Origin: Cupriavidus pauculus
Lineage (GTDB): Bacteria; Pseudomonadota; Gammaproteobacteria; Burkholderiales; Burkholderiaceae
Assembly (NCBI RefSeq): GCF_008693385.1
Contig: NZ_CP044067.1
Span: 2,895,501-2,959,500 of the forward strand
Length of the DNA stretch: 64,000 nt
Reading direction: 5' to 3'
Positions 61,436 to 64,000 of the stretch are shown in pieces; position 1 is the stretch's first letter; each line of letters starts with the position of its first letter. The notes under the pieces were generated by a model. The model saw nothing but the letters and a program-made list of their open reading frames with translations. It searched no databases and was not told the DNA's origin. The translations under genes and the position numbers were made by a program.

Positions 61436-62739
61436 ATCTGGCTGTCGAACCCGACCATGCGCTCGCGGCCTCGCTGTTCGCGCAGCTGGTCGCCCAGAGC
61501 CACGACGGTGTCGGCATCACGCGCGACACCTATGGCGATGGCGAGAATGCCGCGCATGCGCTGTTGCGCGCGACGGCCGAGCAGTACGGACTGGAGACGC
61601 GCCGCGATGCGGCGAGCAATCTGTATCTGACGCTGCCCGGCGCCGACCGTGGCGCGCCGGCCGTGATGACGGGCTCGCACCTCGATTCCGTGCCGCGCGG
61701 CGGCAATTTCGATGGCGCGGCCGGTGTGGTGGCCGGGCTGGCCATTCTGGCGGCATGGCGCCGCGCGGGCGTCGTACCGGCGCGCGACGTGACCGTCATG
61801 GCCATTCGCGCCGAGGAGAGTGCGTGGTTTCCGCTGTCGTATATTGGCAGCAAGGCCGCATTCGGCCTGCTCGACGGCACGGCCACGGCATTGCGCCGTG
61901 CCGATACGGGCCGCACGCTGGCCGACCATATGCGTGCCGCGGGCGGCGACCCCGAGGCCGTCGCCGCGGGCATCCCGGCCCTGCGGGCAGCGCAGATCGA
62001 CTGCTTTGTCGAACTCCATATCGAACAGGGCCCCGTGCTCGACGAGAGCGACGATGTGCTGGGCGTGGTGACGGGCATCTGCGGCAGCCGGCGCTACCGT
62101 CATGCCACGATTCGCGGGCAGTACGCGCATTCCGGCGCGACGCCGCGCACGCATCGCCGCGATGCCGTGGTAGCGGCCGCGGCACTGGTCACCGCGTTGC
62201 AGCGTGCGTGGGTCGCGATGGAAGCCGCGGGGCACGAGCTCACCGTCACGGTCGGCCAATGCACGACCGATGCCGCGCAGGCGGACTTCAGCAAGGTCTC
62301 GGGCCGCGTCGATTTCAGCATCGACGTGCGTTCGCGCAGTGTGGCCACGCTGGAGGCGATGGATGCCGCAATCCAGACCATCCGGGCCGAGATCGCGCAG
62401 ACCTGCCGCGTCGAGATCGACCTCGGCCCGATGACCGCCAGCGCGGCGGGGGTCATGGATCCGGCCTTGCGGGCGATATTGACCGCGGCGGCCGAAGCGG
62501 CCGGTGTGCCCGCGCGGTCCATGCCCAGCGGGGCCGGGCACGATGCGGCGCTGTTCGCGGCGCAGGGCGTGCCCGCCGCGATGCTGTTCGTCCGCAATGC
62601 GCACGGCAGCCATAACCCCGACGAGTCGATGCGGCTCGACGAGTTCGCGCAGGCTACGCGCGTACTGGCCAGTGCGCTGGGCGCGCGGGCCGGTGTTTCC
62701 CTTTCCACAGCGATGTTGAACTCATGCCAGTCTGTCTGA
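61432..62739 (+). CDS. M20 Zn-dependent amidohydrolase (N-carbamoyl-amino-acid hydrolase/AmaB-like)
   Basis: A 435-aa cytoplasmic metallo-amidase of the N-carbamoyl-L-amino acid hydrolase/allantoate amidohydrolase family. The metal ligands are visible in TGSHLDSVPRGGNFDGAAG (His, Asp), IRAEESAWFPLSYIGSKA (Glu), VELHIEQGPVLDE (His) and the late GSHNPDESM (His). GQYAHSGATPRTHRRDA is the dimer-interface His region. Relatives cleave N-carbamoyl, N-formyl or N-acyl groups from amino acids. The start at 61432 overlaps the ATPase stop. It follows the transporter, so it probably deblocks the imported compound. Confidence 0.9.
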
Positions 62740-63740
62740 TTACCCAACCGATTCATCCCATCGGTGCCGAACGCATGCGTGCGGCCGGCATCGAGGTGCG
62801 CCACGGCACCGCCACGAACGAGGCCGAGCGGATTGCCGAAGTGCGCGATGTCGACGCGGTGATCGTGCGCGAAGGTCTGTCCGCCGCCGCCATCGATGCC
62901 GCCCCGCGCCTGGCCGTCATCAGCAATCACGGCACGGGCACCGACAAGATCGCGGTGGCGCATGCCCATGCCCGCGGCATCCCCGTGGTGTCCACGCCCG
63001 CCGCGAACGTGCGCGCGGTGGCCGAACACGCGATGATGCTGATGCTCGCCGTGGCGCGCGGCACGGTGGTGGCCGACGCCGCCACGCGCCGCTCGGACTG
63101 GCAGCACCGCTATCAGGTACCGATGCATTCGCTGTCCGGCAAGACGCTGGGCATCGTGGGCTTTGGCCGCACGGGCCAGATCGTGGCCCGGATGGCGAGC
63201 GCGGGCTTCGGCATGCAGGTGGTCGTATGGTCGCCGCGCGTCGATGACGCCGAGGTCGAGGCGCTGGGTGCGCGGCGCGTGGACACGCTGCACACGCTGC
63301 TCGCGATTTCCGACGTCGTATCGCTGCATCGCCCATTGCGCGCCGATACGCGTCACACCATCGATGCCGCCGCGCTGGCGGCGATGCAACCCGGTGCGAT
63401 TCTCGTCAACACGTCGCGCGGCGGACTGATCGACGAGCCGGCGCTCGTCGATGCGCTGCGCGCGGGCAAGCTGTTCGGTGCGGGGCTCGATGTGTTCGAG
63501 CGCGAGCCATTGCCCGTCGCATCGCCGCTGGCCGCGCTGGCCAATGTCGTGCTGAGCCCGCATCAAGCGGGTTCCACGCAGGAGGCGCTGGCCGACACCG
63601 CGCGCCAGTGCGCGGACCAGATCATCGACGTGCTGGCCGGGCGGCAACCAGACCATATGCTCGACCCATCGGTATGGGTGAGCCGTCGGCACACCGGCGC
63701 GCACCGGGCCACCAACGAACAGGCAGAGGCACAGGCATGA
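62724..63740 (+). CDS. D-2-hydroxyacid dehydrogenase (SerA/PGDH-like)
   Basis: A 338-aa NAD-dependent D-2-hydroxyacid dehydrogenase. The Rossmann motif is GIVGFGRTGQIVARMA. Catalytic residues appear in order: Arg in VNTSRGGLID, Glu in FEREPLPV and His in LSPHQAGSTQEAL. It would interconvert a 2-keto acid and a D-2-hydroxy acid, possibly disposing of the keto acid produced by the aminotransferase. It overlaps the amidohydrolase gene by 16 bases and the next gene by 4. Confidence 0.9.
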   Translation: MPVCLITQPIHPIGAERMRAAGIEVRHGTATNEAERIAEVRDVDAVIVREGLSAAAIDAAPRLAVISNHGTGTDKIAVAHAHARGIPVVSTPAANVRAVAEHAMMLMLAVARGTVVADAATRRSDWQHRYQVPMHSLSGKTLGIVGFGRTGQIVARMASAGFGMQVVVWSPRVDDAEVEALGARRVDTLHTLLAISDVVSLHRPLRADTRHTIDAAALAAMQPGAILVNTSRGGLIDEPALVDALRAGKLFGAGLDVFEREPLPVASPLAALANVVLSPHQAGSTQEALADTARQCADQIIDVLAGRQPDHMLDPSVWVSRRHTGAHRATNEQAEAQA

Positions 63741-64000
63741 CATCCCCGATTTGCACCGTTACCCAGGGCAGCTTGCCGCTGGTCATCTCGATTCCGCATG
63801 GCGGCGAACTGTTGCCCGACTGGCTCGCGCCACGGCTGACGCCGCTCGCGCGCGAGCGCGCCGATACGGACTGGCACCTGCGCAGGCTGTACGCGTTCGC
63901 GGCGGAGCAGGGCGCGTCCGTGGTGCAAGCCAACTACTCGCGCTACGTCATCGACGTGAACCGGCCGGCCGATGGCAGCGCGCTATATCCCGGCCAGACC
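63737..64000 (+). CDS. N-formylglutamate amidohydrolase-like protein, cut by window edge
   Basis: The first 88 residues of an N-formylglutamate amidohydrolase/HutG-type protein (usual length about 270). The N-terminal blocks LPLVISIPHGGELLPDWL, then RADTDWHLRRLYAF and NYSRYVIDVNRPADG, match the family. The start overlaps the dehydrogenase stop in ATGA. It probably releases formate from an N-formyl dicarboxylic amino acid. The remaining active site lies beyond the window. Its presence after an M20 deblocking enzyme and 5-oxoprolinase points to processing of glutamate derivatives. Confidence 0.85.
   Translation, partial: MTSPICTVTQGSLPLVISIPHGGELLPDWLAPRLTPLARERADTDWHLRRLYAFAAEQGASVVQANYSRYVIDVNRPADGSALYPGQT

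Overview
The window is a dense, high-GC stretch of a Gram-negative chromosome or megaplasmid. Two trimeric porins of the Burkholderiales type, two complete liv-type ABC transporters, several GntR/LysR/MocR regulators and many aromatic-degradation families point to a beta-proteobacterium close to Cupriavidus/Burkholderia. This is an inference from gene families; no rRNA or tRNA gene is present to test it. No transposase, integrase catalytic domain or CRISPR array was found.

Layout. 1-10.1 kb is general-function sequence: a partial phospholipase D, a large MscS-type channel, an alpha/beta hydrolase, a CBS-GGDEF-EAL protein, a Tat-exported PhoD phosphatase and a DUF985 cupin. 10.1-14.8 kb carries an FdhF/YdeP-like molybdoenzyme, an AAHS-family aromatic-acid transporter and a class I amidotransferase-like gamma-glutamyl hydrolase. 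15-17 kb has a porin divergent from an unusual MarR regulator with an integrase-arm-like N-terminus. 17-22.8 kb is a liv ABC transporter operon ending in a short-chain dehydrogenase, followed on the other strand by a MocR regulator.

24-35.5 kb is the catabolic core. A leftward operon encodes a Rieske oxygenase, a Rieske ferredoxin and a ferredoxin reductase. A rightward pair encodes a flavin-barrel/reductase/ferredoxin fusion and an azoreductase-like flavoprotein. A second rightward operon encodes another Rieske oxygenase, a glutamine-synthetase-like ligase, a [2Fe-2S] ferredoxin, a ferredoxin reductase and a GntR regulator. 35.5-45.8 kb adds an amidohydrolase, a second porin, a second liv transporter and a decayed 4-nitrobenzoate locus: an internally deleted nitroreductase, an apparently intact hydroxylaminobenzoate lyase and a divergent LysR gene. 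45.9-50.7 kb is a four-gene efflux operon (YtcA, HlyD, FUSC, TolC).

51.6-64 kb is a GntR-controlled cluster: aminotransferase, 5-oxoprolinase PxpBCA, a dipeptide-type ABC transporter, an M20 amidohydrolase, a D-2-hydroxyacid dehydrogenase and a formylglutamate deformylase-like enzyme cut by the window edge. It looks like an uptake and hydrolysis route for cyclised or N-blocked amino acids or peptides.

The most interesting reading is that the 14-44 kb genes form one dispersed amine-catabolism system. A ligase of the glutamine-synthetase family, a C26-type hydrolase and Rieske oxygenases are the same enzyme classes used in the aniline pathway (gamma-glutamylation before dioxygenation). A repeated half-site (GTATGCA/TGCATAC) lies upstream of the hydrolase, the oxygenase-ligase operon, the GntR gene and the second liv transporter. 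In three places two copies are centred 21 bp apart. A different 16-bp palindrome sits in front of the first liv operon and the first Rieske operon.
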